Numbered from the stretch's first letter, positions 23,791 through 32,439 are shown. The stretch is 38,617 nt of DNA from Patulibacter medicamentivorans (GCF_000240225.1 NZ_AGUD01000034.1:1-38617), one strand, 5' to 3'. Notes: generated by a model from the sequence alone, not told the origin. Numbers and translations are program-made.

Positions 23791-25971
23791 TCAGGCCACG
23801 GACGCGTGGCGCGCCGTCGACTGGACGAACCCGGCGAACTCGTCGAGTGCCGCAGGGGCATCAGGCGAGAACGGGAACAGCGGGAAGGCGTGGACCGCAT
23901 CGTCGAAGACGGTGAGCCGCGCGTCCACGCCAGCGCGCTCAGCACGCTCCACGAGCCGTACCCCGTCGTCGCGAAGCGCCTCCTCGGCGGCGACGTGCAC
24001 CAGCATCGGCGGCATGGCCGACAGGTCGGCGTAGACCGGCGACGCGTTCGGGTCATCGGGCGCTTGGCCGTGCAGGTAGGACCCCGACATGTCCGTCAGG
24101 AAATCGCGGTTCACCGCGGCGTCACGGCCTTCGAACTCGTCGATGGACGGCGAGGTCAGTGCGAGGTCGGCGAAGGGCGACATGCAGTAGATGCCGGCCG
24201 GGGCCTCCAGGCCCTGGTCGCGCACGCGCAGGGCGGCGGCGACGGCGAGGCCGCCGCCCGCCGAGTCGCCCGCGAGGATCACGTTCGAGGCGTCCTGGCC
24301 CTGGTCCAGCAGCCAGCGGTAGGCCGACAGCACGTCCTCGAGCGCGCCCGGGTACGGGGTCTCCGGCGCGAGGCGGTACTCGACCATCAGCGTGGCCCCG
24401 CCGGCGGCCGCCGCGAGCCGCTCTGCCATGTTCGCCCCGGCCTTCGCGCTGCCGGCGATGTATCCACCTCCGTGGAGGTACAGCACGACGGGGCAACCAC
24501 CCGCGGCATCCGAACCGCCCGGCCGGACCCAGTGACTGACCACGTCACCGGTCTTGACCTCTTCCACCTTCGTGGCGGAGTCCGCCGGCGCGGCCTCCAG
24601 GAGGAAGCGCTCGTAGGCGGCGCGGATCCCAAGCCAGCCCTTGCCGACGTCCAGCGGCGTGATCGCTCGACGCCACGCCTCGAGCGTCTGCTGAGCCTCG
24701 GGCCGACGCATCGCATGATCGGCCCTGACCGTCTCCACGCCGGTCGACCGGTTGCTGGCGGCATAGCCGCTGGCGACGGGGTCGTAGTCGAAGACCCACG
24801 ACCACACCGACTCGCCGAGCGGGTCGAGCTTCGTGATGCCCTTGAAGCGTCCGTTGCGTGCCAGGATCTGCGCGTCGTCGTCCTGGTGCCAGAAGTCCTC
24901 GGCGGCCCGGGCGGCCATCTGGACCTTCGTGGCACGGGGTCGCCGGAGGCGCTCGTACTCCTGCAGTGCCGCCTCGACGTCCGCCGGGCGGGCGCCCCCG
25001 AGGACCGCGCCGAGGGTGGCAGCGTCCTCGATCGCCTGGCACGCGCCCTGGGCGAGGTACGGGGCGAGCGGGTGTGCCGCGTCGCCCATCAGCGTGACGC
25101 GGCCACGGGTCCAGGTCTCGAGCGGGTCTCTGTCGTACACGCCGGTAATGAAGGCGGAATCCGGGGCGTGCAGCAGGGCGTCGAGCTCCGGAGCCGCACC
25201 GGCGAACGAGCGGATGAACTCCGACGTGTCGCCCGACGTGGTCCACGACTCGCGCTGCACCTCGGTCGCCGGGACGAAGCCGATGATGTTGAAGAGCTCG
25301 CCGGAGCGCAGCCAGTACAGCACGAGACTGCGACCGCGGCCGAGGTAGCAGTAGCAGCGGTGCTCGAAGCCCAGCCGCTCGGCCTCCTCACGGGTCAGCA
25401 TGAGCCGCCACCCGAGCGTCCCGGAGAAGCGCGGCTCGGCGGAACCGAAGAGCTGCTCGCGGGTGCGCGACTTCAGCCCGTCCGCCCCGATGACCGCGTC
25501 GGCGCGGAACGTCTCGCCGTTCACGCACCGAACGGTGGCGCCCGTCTCGTCCTGCTCGACGCCCGCAACCGGCCGATCCAGCAGGAACGTCCCTTCAGGC
25601 AGCGCGTCGACCAGGACGTTCAGGAGGTCCGCGCGATGGATCTGGAGCATCGGCGCGCCGTACCGATCAGCTGCCTGCTGACCCAGGGGCGTCCGGAACA
25701 GGTGCTCCCCGGTCTCGAGGTCGTAGTACTCGATGCTCTTGGACGCGACCGAACACGCGGTGATCTCGTCCTCGAGCCCCCAGTGCCGAAGCGCCTTGAC
25801 GGCATTCGCCCCGAGCTGGATGCCCGCGCCGATCTCGGTCAGCTGCGGCGCCTGCTCGAAGAGCCGGACGTTCACGCCGGCTCTGGTGAGAGCGAGGGCA
25901 GCGGCTGCGCCGCCGATGCCCCCTCCCACGACGGCGACGGCGATGCGCTGGGGTGTCTCGTTCGTCTGCAT
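23791..25971 (-). CDS. fused FAD-dependent aromatic monooxygenase and HSL-type esterase
   Basis: One frame of 726 residues. The first about 395 are a class A flavoprotein monooxygenase like salicylate or 3-hydroxybenzoate hydroxylases: VVGGGIGGAAAALALTRAG (FAD-binding GxGxxG), GADGLKSRTRE (DG motif) and GRVTLMGDAAHPLAPYLAQG (GD motif). After a linker, residues about 430-726 form an alpha/beta hydrolase of the hormone-sensitive-lipase family: LYLHGGGYIAGS near 498 (oxyanion hole), GDSAGGG near 568 (nucleophilic Ser), AAEEALRDD with the likely Asp, and VHAFPLF near 692 with His. Both active sites look complete, so a bifunctional cytosolic enzyme that hydroxylates and hydrolyses one substrate series is likely. 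No frame break is visible at the joint. It is the last gene of the minus-strand catabolic cluster, with its own promoter. Confidence 0.88.
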   Translation of the reverse strand: MQTNETPQRIAVAVVGGGIGGAAAALALTRAGVNVRLFEQAPQLTEIGAGIQLGANAVKALRHWGLEDEITACSVASKSIEYYDLETGEHLFRTPLGQQAADRYGAPMLQIHRADLLNVLVDALPEGTFLLDRPVAGVEQDETGATVRCVNGETFRADAVIGADGLKSRTREQLFGSAEPRFSGTLGWRLMLTREEAERLGFEHRCYCYLGRGRSLVLYWLRSGELFNIIGFVPATEVQRESWTTSGDTSEFIRSFAGAAPELDALLHAPDSAFITGVYDRDPLETWTRGRVTLMGDAAHPLAPYLAQGACQAIEDAATLGAVLGGARPADVEAALQEYERLRRPRATKVQMAARAAEDFWHQDDDAQILARNGRFKGITKLDPLGESVWSWVFDYDPVASGYAASNRSTGVETVRADHAMRRPEAQQTLEAWRRAITPLDVGKGWLGIRAAYERFLLEAAPADSATKVEEVKTGDVVSHWVRPGGSDAAGGCPVVLYLHGGGYIAGSAKAGANMAERLAAAAGGATLMVEYRLAPETPYPGALEDVLSAYRWLLDQGQDASNVILAGDSAGGGLAVAAALRVRDQGLEAPAGIYCMSPFADLALTSPSIDEFEGRDAAVNRDFLTDMSGSYLHGQAPDDPNASPVYADLSAMPPMLVHVAAEEALRDDGVRLVERAERAGVDARLTVFDDAVHAFPLFPFSPDAPAALDEFAGFVQSTARHASVA

Positions 25972-25991
25972 GACCCTGGGAATCGGTTGCG

Positions 25992-26032
25992 CTTGCCGGC
26001 AAGACGGTACAGAAATTGAACTGGTCTTTCAA
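25992..26032 (-). promoter_or_regulatory. promoter and palindromic operator of the monooxygenase-esterase gene
   Basis: On the minus strand TTGAAA (complement of 26027-26032), a 17-base spacer and TACCGT (complement of 26004-26009) form a sigma-70-like promoter. The perfect palindrome CTTGCCGGCAAG (25992-26003) follows directly, covering the expected start of transcription. A nine-base copy, CTTGCCGGC, lies at 26043-26051. TTGAA...TTCAA also flanks the -35 region. Regulator unknown. Confidence 0.55.
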
Positions 26033-26054
26033 CTGAACCAATCTTGCCGGCTGG

Positions 26055-27584
26055 TCATCGGACCGGCGCGGGCCACGTCGTCTCGTCGCGGAGGACGTGC
26101 TTGAGGACCTTGCCGCCGGCATTGCGCGGAAGCGGGCGCTGGCGAACGGCGACGAACTGCGGGACCTTGTAGTCGGCCAGGCGCGCCTCGACGTGCTCGA
26201 TGACGGCGGCCACGTCGATTCCGTCGCCCGTTGCGACCAGGACGCAGCCGACCTTCTCGCCCATCATGGCGTCGGGGACCGCGACCACCGCCGCCTCGCC
26301 GACGCCGGGCGCGTCCGCGAGGGCGTTCTCGACCTCGACGGAGTAGACGTTCTCTCCACCGCGGTTGATGATGTCCTTGGAGCGGTCGACGAGGTACAAG
26401 CGACCGGCCTCGTCGATGCGGCCGACGTCGCCGGTCTTGAGCCACCCGTCGACGAAGATCTCGGAGTTGAGCTCCGGGGTGCGCCAGTAGCCCCGTGTGA
26501 CCGACTGCCCGCGAAGCACGATCTCGCCGACCCCGGAGGACTCGTCGCCGTCGAGGATGCCGACGTCGACCGCCGGGCCGGGGTACCCGACGGAGTCGGC
26601 ATGGCCGACCGCGTCCTCGTGCGGCAGGAGGGTGGCCAGCGAGCTCGTCTCCGACATGCCGAAGCCGTTGGCCACGCGGACCCGCGGCAGGACCCTCGTG
26701 AGGCGCGCGACGAGATCGGGGGCGATCGGTGCGCCGCCGTAGACGGCCCATCGCAGCAGCTCGAAGGCCGCCGCGTCGAACCACTCGTTGGCGAGGAGGT
26801 AGAAGTAGATGGCCGGCACGGCCACCAGATAGGTGATGCGCTCGTCCTTCAGGGCGGCGAGCATCTCGGGGACGTCGAGCTGCCGCTGGATCACGACGGT
26901 CCCTCCGCTCAAGAGCGTCGGCACCAGCTGACCGTTGCACCCCGTGACGTGGAACAGCGGGATGCAGACGAGGGTCCGCAGAGGCGCGTCGGGGGTCGAC
27001 TCCAACCCGATGGTTCGCGTGACGGTTCTTGCAACCGCCAGCATCGCCTCGTGCGTGGCGGTCGCGCCCTTCGACCGGCCGGTGGTGCCGCTGGTGTAGA
27101 AGATGGCGGCGAGGCTGTCGCGGCCGGCGTCCCGGGCCTCGACTGGGTCGCCCTTCGGTGCGGGATGGTCGACGTCGATGACGTACGACGGCCGGGCGTC
27201 GTCGAGCAGCGTCTCGACCTCGGGCGGCGCGAGGCGGGTGTTGACGGGGACCGCGACCGCCCCGGCGAGGAGCACCCCGACGAAGCTCTCGACCCAGGCG
27301 GTGCCGTTCGGGAGGCGGATCGCAACGGTGTCGCCCGCCTGTACGCCGGCGGCACGGAGGCCGCCTGCGACGCGAGACGCCCGGTCCCAGAGCTGTGCGT
27401 AGGTCAGGCGCTCGCCGCCGAGCTCGACGACGGCTTCCTCGTCCGGGGAACCGCGGACGACGGACCGCAGACCCGCGACGAGCGAGACGGGGAGATCCGA
27501 GAAGCGCGGCACGCCGTCGGCGTCACGTGTGACGCCGACGGTCGCGAACGGCCCCTCGGTCCCCCGGGAGATGGCGGTGATCAT
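26055..27584 (-). CDS. AMP-forming acyl-CoA synthetase (ANL superfamily)
   Basis: Protein of 509 residues from ATG 27584; ATGA overlaps the stop of the flavin reductase. All core motifs are present: FYTSGTTGRSKGA (P-loop, about residue 165), GFGMSETSSL (A5), GYWRTPELNSEIFVDGWLKT and GDVGRIDEAGRLYLVDRSKD (A7-A8 hinge), RGGENVYSVEVENAL, and PRNAGGKVLKHVLR with the catalytic Lys near 490. Such enzymes join a carboxylate with CoA through an acyl-adenylate. The position between an aromatic two-component monooxygenase and a ring hydroxylase suggests an aryl or arylalkanoic acid as substrate (inference). Third gene of the operon; cytosolic. Confidence 0.88.
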   Translation of the reverse strand: MITAISRGTEGPFATVGVTRDADGVPRFSDLPVSLVAGLRSVVRGSPDEEAVVELGGERLTYAQLWDRASRVAGGLRAAGVQAGDTVAIRLPNGTAWVESFVGVLLAGAVAVPVNTRLAPPEVETLLDDARPSYVIDVDHPAPKGDPVEARDAGRDSLAAIFYTSGTTGRSKGATATHEAMLAVARTVTRTIGLESTPDAPLRTLVCIPLFHVTGCNGQLVPTLLSGGTVVIQRQLDVPEMLAALKDERITYLVAVPAIYFYLLANEWFDAAAFELLRWAVYGGAPIAPDLVARLTRVLPRVRVANGFGMSETSSLATLLPHEDAVGHADSVGYPGPAVDVGILDGDESSGVGEIVLRGQSVTRGYWRTPELNSEIFVDGWLKTGDVGRIDEAGRLYLVDRSKDIINRGGENVYSVEVENALADAPGVGEAAVVAVPDAMMGEKVGCVLVATGDGIDVAAVIEHVEARLADYKVPQFVAVRQRPLPRNAGGKVLKHVLRDETTWPAPVR

Positions 27585-28099
27585 CGCGACGGTCGGTGGT
27601 CCGTGGCGACGGTCACGAACGTGCCGCCGCGAAACAGCAGGGGGTCGTCGTCGGGACCACCGAGATCGACCTTGGTGACGGTCCCGACGACGATGATGTG
27701 GTCGCCGGCGGGGTGGACGTCGGTGGTGTCGCACTCGAGGACCGCGATCGCGCGGTCCAGGCGCGCAGCCCCGGAACGGCTCATCCGATGGCTCACGCCC
27801 TCGAACTTGTCCTCGACCGGCGACGCCAGGCGCGCCGCGATGTCGCGCTGGCCGTCGGACAGGAAGTGCACGACGAACGGCAGCCGGGCCCGCATCGGAG
27901 ACGCGATGAGCGCGTGGGTGCGGACGCAGACGAGCACCATCGGCGGGGTCATCGAGACGCTGGTGACCGACGTCGCGGTCATGCCGATCCGCTCGCCGTA
28001 CTCGTCGCACGTCGTGATGGCGCAGACCGGCTCGGGCCGCAGCTTGAACGCGGCCCGCAGGTCCTCGGCCGTGGCGAGCGGAGCCACGGTCGCCCTCAC
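27581..28099 (-). CDS. flavin reductase, StyB-like small component of a two-component monooxygenase
   Basis: Protein of 172 residues from GTG 28099, whose GTGA overlaps the stop of the large component; GTG 28087 is a less coupled alternative. The chain has the flavin reductase (FMN_red-like) split-barrel pattern: ALRPEP-type start FKLRPEPVCAITTCDEYGER, GMTATSVTSVSMTPPMVLVC, LIASPMRARLPFVVHFLSDG, and GDHIIVVGTVTKVDLGG followed by PLLFRGGTF. It would use NADH to reduce FAD and pass it by diffusion to the adjacent StyA-like oxygenase. Length and gene order equal those of styrene and indole monooxygenases. The gene symbol is left empty because the substrate is not known. Confidence 0.85.
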   Translation of the reverse strand: MRATVAPLATAEDLRAAFKLRPEPVCAITTCDEYGERIGMTATSVTSVSMTPPMVLVCVRTHALIASPMRARLPFVVHFLSDGQRDIAARLASPVEDKFEGVSHRMSRSGAARLDRAIAVLECDTTDVHPAGDHIIVVGTVTKVDLGGPDDDPLLFRGGTFVTVATDHRPSR

Positions 28100-29382
28100 G
28101 CCGCGGCCATGCCGGCCAGCGCCTGCCGGACGCCCTGCAGCACCTGCTCGCCGCCGACCTCCTGCACGGCGGCCTCGGCGCGTTCGGGGCTCGCCAGCGC
28201 GTTCCAGGCGGTGTTGGGGACGTCGAAGAACGACGCGACGTAGTCCGCGACGTCCTGCGAGACCGAGCCGGCGGCCAGCAACGTGACGACCGCGGGGGCG
28301 GGCGGCACCCGCAGCAGCTCGTTGGTGAAGACCACCGCAGCACCCGAGCGCTGCCACATGCGGTCGGCGACGCGCCGGCACCACAGCTCGTCGAAGGCGA
28401 GGTGGTCCTCGACGACGGCGTCGCCGACGATGAACGCGGACGCCGACGCCGAGTTCGCACCCTGACCGAGCAGGGGGTCGCAGACGGTGTGGACGTCGCC
28501 GAGCGCCAGGACCCACCGCCCGTTGCCGAGCTGGGCGTACGGTCGGCGGACGGTGGGCGTGAGCGCGCCCGCGATGTCGTACTCGGGTCCGACGGTGGCG
28601 AAGGCGTCCCAGTCGAAGAGCGCGGAGGACGCGGGGAAGTGCTCCTGGACGATGGTGCGGAAGACGCGGTCCAGGGCCTCGCGTCCGTCGCTGCCGGCGA
28701 CATCGGCGTTGAGCAGCGCGGGAAGCGGCCCGTCGGCGACGGCTGACATGTACAGGGTCGTGTGGTTCTCGCCGTCGGCCGCGTGGAACGGGAACAGCAC
28801 GACCTCGCCGACACCCGGGACGAGCTCGTAGTTCAGGGCCTCGGCGTTGCCGACGACACCGTCCACGACCGACACCTGCAGGACTCGCTGCGGCCGCTGA
28901 TAGGGCGAGCGCTCCTCGATCTTCGGGAACAGCTCGGTCATCGTGCCGCGACCGGAGCTGACGACGACGAGATCGTGGCGCTCGGAGAGCTCCTCGAGCT
29001 GCTCAGCCGTGATCGTCCCGTAGGCGACGTCGCCGCCGCGCTCGATGAAGTCCTCGAGGATGCGCGGCATCGTGATGCGGTAGTCCACGGCCATCGGCCC
29101 GAGCTCCAGCGGCGCGGTGAACCTTGCCGAGAGGTCGCCGGTCACCGTGACGTTGAGCTCGCGAATCGGGCGAATGGCGTCGTCCCAGTGCGCGATGCCG
29201 AGCTCACGCTCGCGCGACCGCGTGTTGGGCCAGTGGCCGGCGGTGTTCGCCAGCCGAGGCGACGCCCGCATCTCCTCCGGCGTACGGTCCGCGTAGAGCC
29301 GCACGGGAATCCCGCGCTTCTGCAGCAGCAGGCTGAGATGCAGCCCTCCGACGCCTGCTCCGACGACACCGATGCTCGTCAT
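28096..29382 (-). CDS. styrene/indole monooxygenase-type oxygenase (StyA-like)
   Basis: Protein of 428 residues from ATG 29382, preceded by a strong GAGGAGAGGAAG; the frame extends further upstream but without a better start. GVVGAGVGGLHLSLLLQKRG binds FAD. Other matches to StyA-like oxygenases are MRASPRLANTAGHWPNTRSR, ERGGDVAYGTITAEQL, HDLVVVSSGRGTMTELFP and the late ALGDVHTVCDPLLGQGANSA with the GD motif. Length is close to StyA (about 415). These enzymes lack their own reductase, take reduced FAD from StyB-like proteins, and epoxidise vinyl-aromatics or indole-type rings. First gene of the operon (oxygenase, reductase, CoA ligase) and divergent from an HxlR regulator. Substrate unknown. 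Confidence 0.87.
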   Translation of the reverse strand: MTSIGVVGAGVGGLHLSLLLQKRGIPVRLYADRTPEEMRASPRLANTAGHWPNTRSRERELGIAHWDDAIRPIRELNVTVTGDLSARFTAPLELGPMAVDYRITMPRILEDFIERGGDVAYGTITAEQLEELSERHDLVVVSSGRGTMTELFPKIEERSPYQRPQRVLQVSVVDGVVGNAEALNYELVPGVGEVVLFPFHAADGENHTTLYMSAVADGPLPALLNADVAGSDGREALDRVFRTIVQEHFPASSALFDWDAFATVGPEYDIAGALTPTVRRPYAQLGNGRWVLALGDVHTVCDPLLGQGANSASASAFIVGDAVVEDHLAFDELWCRRVADRMWQRSGAAVVFTNELLRVPPAPAVVTLLAAGSVSQDVADYVASFFDVPNTAWNALASPERAEAAVQEVGGEQVLQGVRQALAGMAAA

Positions 29383-29527
29383 GACTCTTCCTCTCCTCGA
29401 TGGTTCGGCTGTGACGAGAAGGCCCCCAGGGGCGATGTCGTCGTCCTCCAGCACGCACGTTCCGTGACCGCGGCTTCGCTGCGTGTCGAAGCTAACAGCG
29501 GACTTTTCGGCCCTTTGGTGCGTCTTC

Positions 29528-29562
29528 CACGGATCCGCTGACTCGTTTTCGGGTCATCCGTG
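29528..29562. promoter_or_regulatory. spaced inverted repeat between divergent styA-like and HxlR genes
   Basis: CACGGAT (29528-29534) and ATCCGTG (29556-29562) form a perfect 7-base inverted repeat, 28 bases from start to start, in the 278-base divergent intergenic region. The spacing is longer than a usual dimer site, so two half-sites of adjacent dimers are possible. It is a candidate operator for the neighbouring regulator. Confidence 0.4.
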
Positions 29563-29648
29563 AAAGACATCCGACTCGGCGTCGCGCGGTGCTCCGGAAC
29601 GCGCGTCGCTGCTCCGGTCGCGCAGGGAGCCGCGGCTGGCGTGGCGAT

Positions 29649-29654
29649 TACAAT
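29649..29654 (+). promoter_or_regulatory. -10 element giving a leaderless HxlR transcript
   Basis: TACAAT at 29649-29654 ends 6 bases before GTG 29661, so transcription should begin at or next to the start codon. No Shine-Dalgarno sequence precedes this GTG, which agrees with leaderless translation, common in actinobacteria. No good -35 was seen. Confidence 0.5.
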
Positions 29655-29660
29655 CGGCTG

Positions 29661-30152
29661 GTGAGCGATGCGACGGATCTGACGACGCGGTTCACGGACG
29701 ATTCGGTGGCACGGACCCTCGAGCTCGTCGGTGAGCGGTGGTCGATGCTGGTCATCCGCGAGTTGTTCTTCGGGGTCCGGCGCTTCAGTGCGATGGCACG
29801 CAATCTGAGCATCCCCCGAGCCACCTTGACCGCCCGCTTGAAGAAGCTCACGGCTGCCGGCGTCATCGAGCGGGTCGAGCTGGGCCCCGGCAGCGACCGG
29901 CACGAGTACCGGCTCACGCGGGCCGGCCTCGAGCTGTACCCGACGACGATCGCCCTGATGCAGTGGGGCGATCGTCACCTGACCGGTCCGGAAGGCCCCC
30001 CGATCGTCCTTCGCCACGACGAGTGCGGATCGATCGTCAACCCGGTGCTGCGCTGTGACGTCTGCGACAAGCCTCTCGATCCGCATTCCGTCACGCCCGA
30101 GCGCGGCCCCGGATACGAGTCACGCGTCGAGGCGGCGCCGTCTGCGGGGTAG
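29661..30152 (+). CDS. HxlR-family transcriptional regulator with Cys-rich tail
   Basis: Protein of 163 residues from GTG 29661; the frame upstream (Arg/Gly-rich) has no start signals. The winged helix is clear: DSVARTLELVGERWSMLVIR, ELFFGVRRFSAMARNLSIPR, ATLTARLKKLTAAGVIER and the wing RHEYRLT-type segment HEYRLTRAGLELYP. The C-terminus carries HDECGSIVNPVLRCDVCDKP, a His/Cys set (C-G, C-x-x-C) common in a subgroup of HxlR proteins that could bind a metal or sense redox state. It diverges from the styA-like operon and likely regulates it. It differs from the HxlR protein at 20568, which has a ligand-pocket domain instead. Confidence 0.85.
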   Translation: MSDATDLTTRFTDDSVARTLELVGERWSMLVIRELFFGVRRFSAMARNLSIPRATLTARLKKLTAAGVIERVELGPGSDRHEYRLTRAGLELYPTTIALMQWGDRHLTGPEGPPIVLRHDECGSIVNPVLRCDVCDKPLDPHSVTPERGPGYESRVEAAPSAG

Positions 30153-30280
30153 GGACGGGGCCTCGGCCGCAAGCCGACCGCCCTCGGACCGACCCGCATC
30201 GACGTGCCCTCGAAGCGCGCGCTGACGTTCGGAGGCCATGCGCGAGCACGACGGAGCGAACGGCGTCCGCGAGGACGGCG

Positions 30281-31186
30281 TCAGGCCGGCTCTGCCAGCT
30301 CATCGCGTGCCCGGCGGAGCCGCTTCGCGTCCTGGCCCGGAGGCAGGCCGAACATCCGGCGGTACTCCCGGCTGAACTGAGAAGCGCTCACGTAGCCGAC
30401 GCCGAACCCGACGCTCGCCACGTCGACCGGAGGATCCAGGAGCCGCGACCGCGCCTCCTGCAGGCGGATCCGCTTCTGATATTGGATTGGCGTCATCGTC
30501 GTGACCGCCCGGAAGTGCCGGTGGAAGGACGAGGCGCTGAGCCCGGCCAGAGACGCGAGCTCGTCGACGCTGATGCTGTCGGCGTAGTGCGCCCGGAGCC
30601 ACCCGACCGCCCGCGCGACGTGGGACAGGCGGCTGTCCGCCAGCCCGATCTGACGGACGACCGCGCCCTGGGGCCCGATCAGCAGCCGCCAGAGGATCTC
30701 CCGCTCGAGCCCGGGGCCGAGGACTCGCGCCTCTTCCGGGTCGTCCAGCGCGTTCAGGAGCCGGAGGATCGCGTCGAGAAGCTCGGTCGACGCACGACCG
30801 ACGGCGATGCCGTCCGGGCTCGAGGCCGTTGCCGGCTCCGCGGCGCCATCGAGCAGGAGCGCCGCGACCGCCGCCGGTCGTAGCTCGAGACCGAAGGCGA
30901 GGAACGGGCGATCGCGCGTCGCATCGGTGATGTGGGCGCTGACGGGCAGATCGATCGAGACGATCAGCAGCTCGCCGGCGCGGTAGTCGTGCACCTGATC
31001 ACCGACGACCGTGCGCTTTGCGCCCTGGGCCACCACGGCCAGGGCAGGCCGCGCGACCGAGTGGAGGGGGTCCGTCGGCGATTCGGCGGCCATCAGGCTG
31101 ACGCCCTCGATATCGGTCTGGACAACTCCAGCTCCCAGATCCGCGCCTCGCGCGATCGCAGCCCGCAGCCGGGTCAGGTGGTCCAT
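30281..31186 (-). CDS. AraC-family transcriptional regulator (cupin_6 N-terminus)
   Basis: Protein of 301 residues from ATG 31186 (GGGGA just upstream). GTG 31210 would add eight residues. The N-terminal half is the AraC-type cupin domain: GVSLMAAESPTDPLHSVARP, ALAVVAQGAKRTVVGDQVHD, YRAGELLIVSIDLPVSAHIT. The C-terminal half has two helix-turn-helix motifs: SISVDELASLAGLSASSFHR with HFRAVTTMTPIQYQKRIRLQ, and VDVASVGFGVGYVSASQFSR with EYRRMFGLPP. Such regulators often control a neighbouring oxidoreductase. The aldo/keto reductase begins divergently 170 bases away and is the likely target. Confidence 0.88.
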   Translation of the reverse strand: MDHLTRLRAAIARGADLGAGVVQTDIEGVSLMAAESPTDPLHSVARPALAVVAQGAKRTVVGDQVHDYRAGELLIVSIDLPVSAHITDATRDRPFLAFGLELRPAAVAALLLDGAAEPATASSPDGIAVGRASTELLDAILRLLNALDDPEEARVLGPGLEREILWRLLIGPQGAVVRQIGLADSRLSHVARAVGWLRAHYADSISVDELASLAGLSASSFHRHFRAVTTMTPIQYQKRIRLQEARSRLLDPPVDVASVGFGVGYVSASQFSREYRRMFGLPPGQDAKRLRRARDELAEPA

Positions 31187-31356
31187 GTCCCCAACCAAGC
31201 ACTGCGGCACCCAGCGCGCAAGCGCCCGTGTCCGATCCGCGCAACGACGCCAGGATCAGGCAACGATGGAAGAGGATCGGTCTACTCGCCTCGGACGGGC
31301 GGTGGTCTCATGGATCGTGCGCCGGCGGTCCCGTCGGCCGCTTGAACAGGAGCCTC

Positions 31357-32439
31357 ATGTCCCTCGATTCGTACGTCTCGCTCGGCCGCTCCGGCCTGCG
31401 CGTCAGTCCCTTCACGCTCGGCACGATGACCTTCGGCGAGGACCTCGGCTGGGGCGCCACCGCCGAGGACTCGCACCGCATGATCGCCGAGTACATCGAC
31501 CGCGGTGGCAACGCCATCGACACCGCCAACATCTACACCAACGGTCATGCGGAGAAGATCGTCGGCGACTACTTCGCCAACCGTGGGGCGGACCGCGATC
31601 GCGTCGTCCTGGGGACGAAGTTCTTCGGCAACCTCCATCCCGGTGATCCCAACGGCGGTGGTGCGGGCCGAAAGGCCGTCATCGCGCAGCTCGAGCAGTC
31701 GCTCCGGCGACTGCAGACGGACTACGTCGACCTCCTCTGGCTGCACAACTGGGACCGTCGCGCACCGATCGACGAGACGATGCGGGCACTCGACGATCTG
31801 GTCACCGCAGGCAAGGTGCGCTACGTCGGCTTCTCCGACGTTCCCGCGTGGAAGACCGCCGAGGCGCAGACGATGGCCGGGTTCCGCGACTGGGCGCCGA
31901 TCGTGGCGCTCCAGCTCGAGTACTCGCTCCTGGAGCGCACGAGCGAGGGCGAGCTCTTCCCGATGGCAGATGAGCTCGGCATCGCCGTGATGCCCTGGAG
32001 CCCGCTGAAGAGCGGCTTCCTGTCGGGCAAGTTCTCCCGCGGCCACAGCGGCCCGGTCGACACCGGCCGGAAGGCGCTCGTCGGCGAGCCCACGGACGCG
32101 CAATTCGACGTCATCGACGTCCTCCACCGCGTGTCGGCCGACGAAGGGATCAGTCCGGCCGCGGCCGCACTCGCCTGGGTCCGAGGGCGGCCCGGGGTCA
32201 CTTCGACGCTCATCGGGGCGCGCCGGATCGAGCAGCTCCGAACGAACCTCGACGCGATCCACGTCGAGCTGTCCGCCGCCGCTCGATCTGCCCTGGACGA
32301 GATCTCCGCGCCGGTGCTGAACTTCCCCGCCGAGAACAACGCGACCCTGGCACCGGTCCTCGCGTACGGGGGCGCCACCATCGATGGCGTGACGTGGCCG
32401 GCCTCTCCGATGCTGGGCGCCAGCCCGACGAGGTACTGA
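31357..32439 (+). CDS. aldo/keto reductase
   Basis: Protein of 360 residues from ATG 31357 with AGGAG at 31348-31352. The frame extends upstream without signals. The TIM-barrel NADPH-dependent reductase shows its tetrad: IDTANIYTNGHAEKIVG with Asp and Tyr, VVLGTKFFGNL with Lys, and DLLWLHNWDRRAPIDET with His. The cofactor site appears as MPWSPLKSGFLSGKFSRG and STLIGARRIEQLRTNLDAIH. It resembles YajO/Tas-like AKRs acting on aldehydes or ketones. The natural substrate cannot be read. It faces the SDR gene (26 bases between the stops) and diverges from the AraC regulator, its probable controller. Confidence 0.9.
   Translation: MSLDSYVSLGRSGLRVSPFTLGTMTFGEDLGWGATAEDSHRMIAEYIDRGGNAIDTANIYTNGHAEKIVGDYFANRGADRDRVVLGTKFFGNLHPGDPNGGGAGRKAVIAQLEQSLRRLQTDYVDLLWLHNWDRRAPIDETMRALDDLVTAGKVRYVGFSDVPAWKTAEAQTMAGFRDWAPIVALQLEYSLLERTSEGELFPMADELGIAVMPWSPLKSGFLSGKFSRGHSGPVDTGRKALVGEPTDAQFDVIDVLHRVSADEGISPAAAALAWVRGRPGVTSTLIGARRIEQLRTNLDAIHVELSAAARSALDEISAPVLNFPAENNATLAPVLAYGGATIDGVTWPASPMLGASPTRY

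Noticed and set aside
23806-26019. Plus-strand frame of over 700 codons opposite the monooxygenase-esterase
   Set aside because: Arg/Val/Glu-rich antisense shadow; the minus strand has complete motifs of two enzyme families.
26097-28286. Plus-strand frame of about 730 codons opposite the CoA ligase and flavin reductase
   Set aside because: Asp/Arg/Gly-rich mirror of conserved minus-strand genes with overlapping starts and stops.
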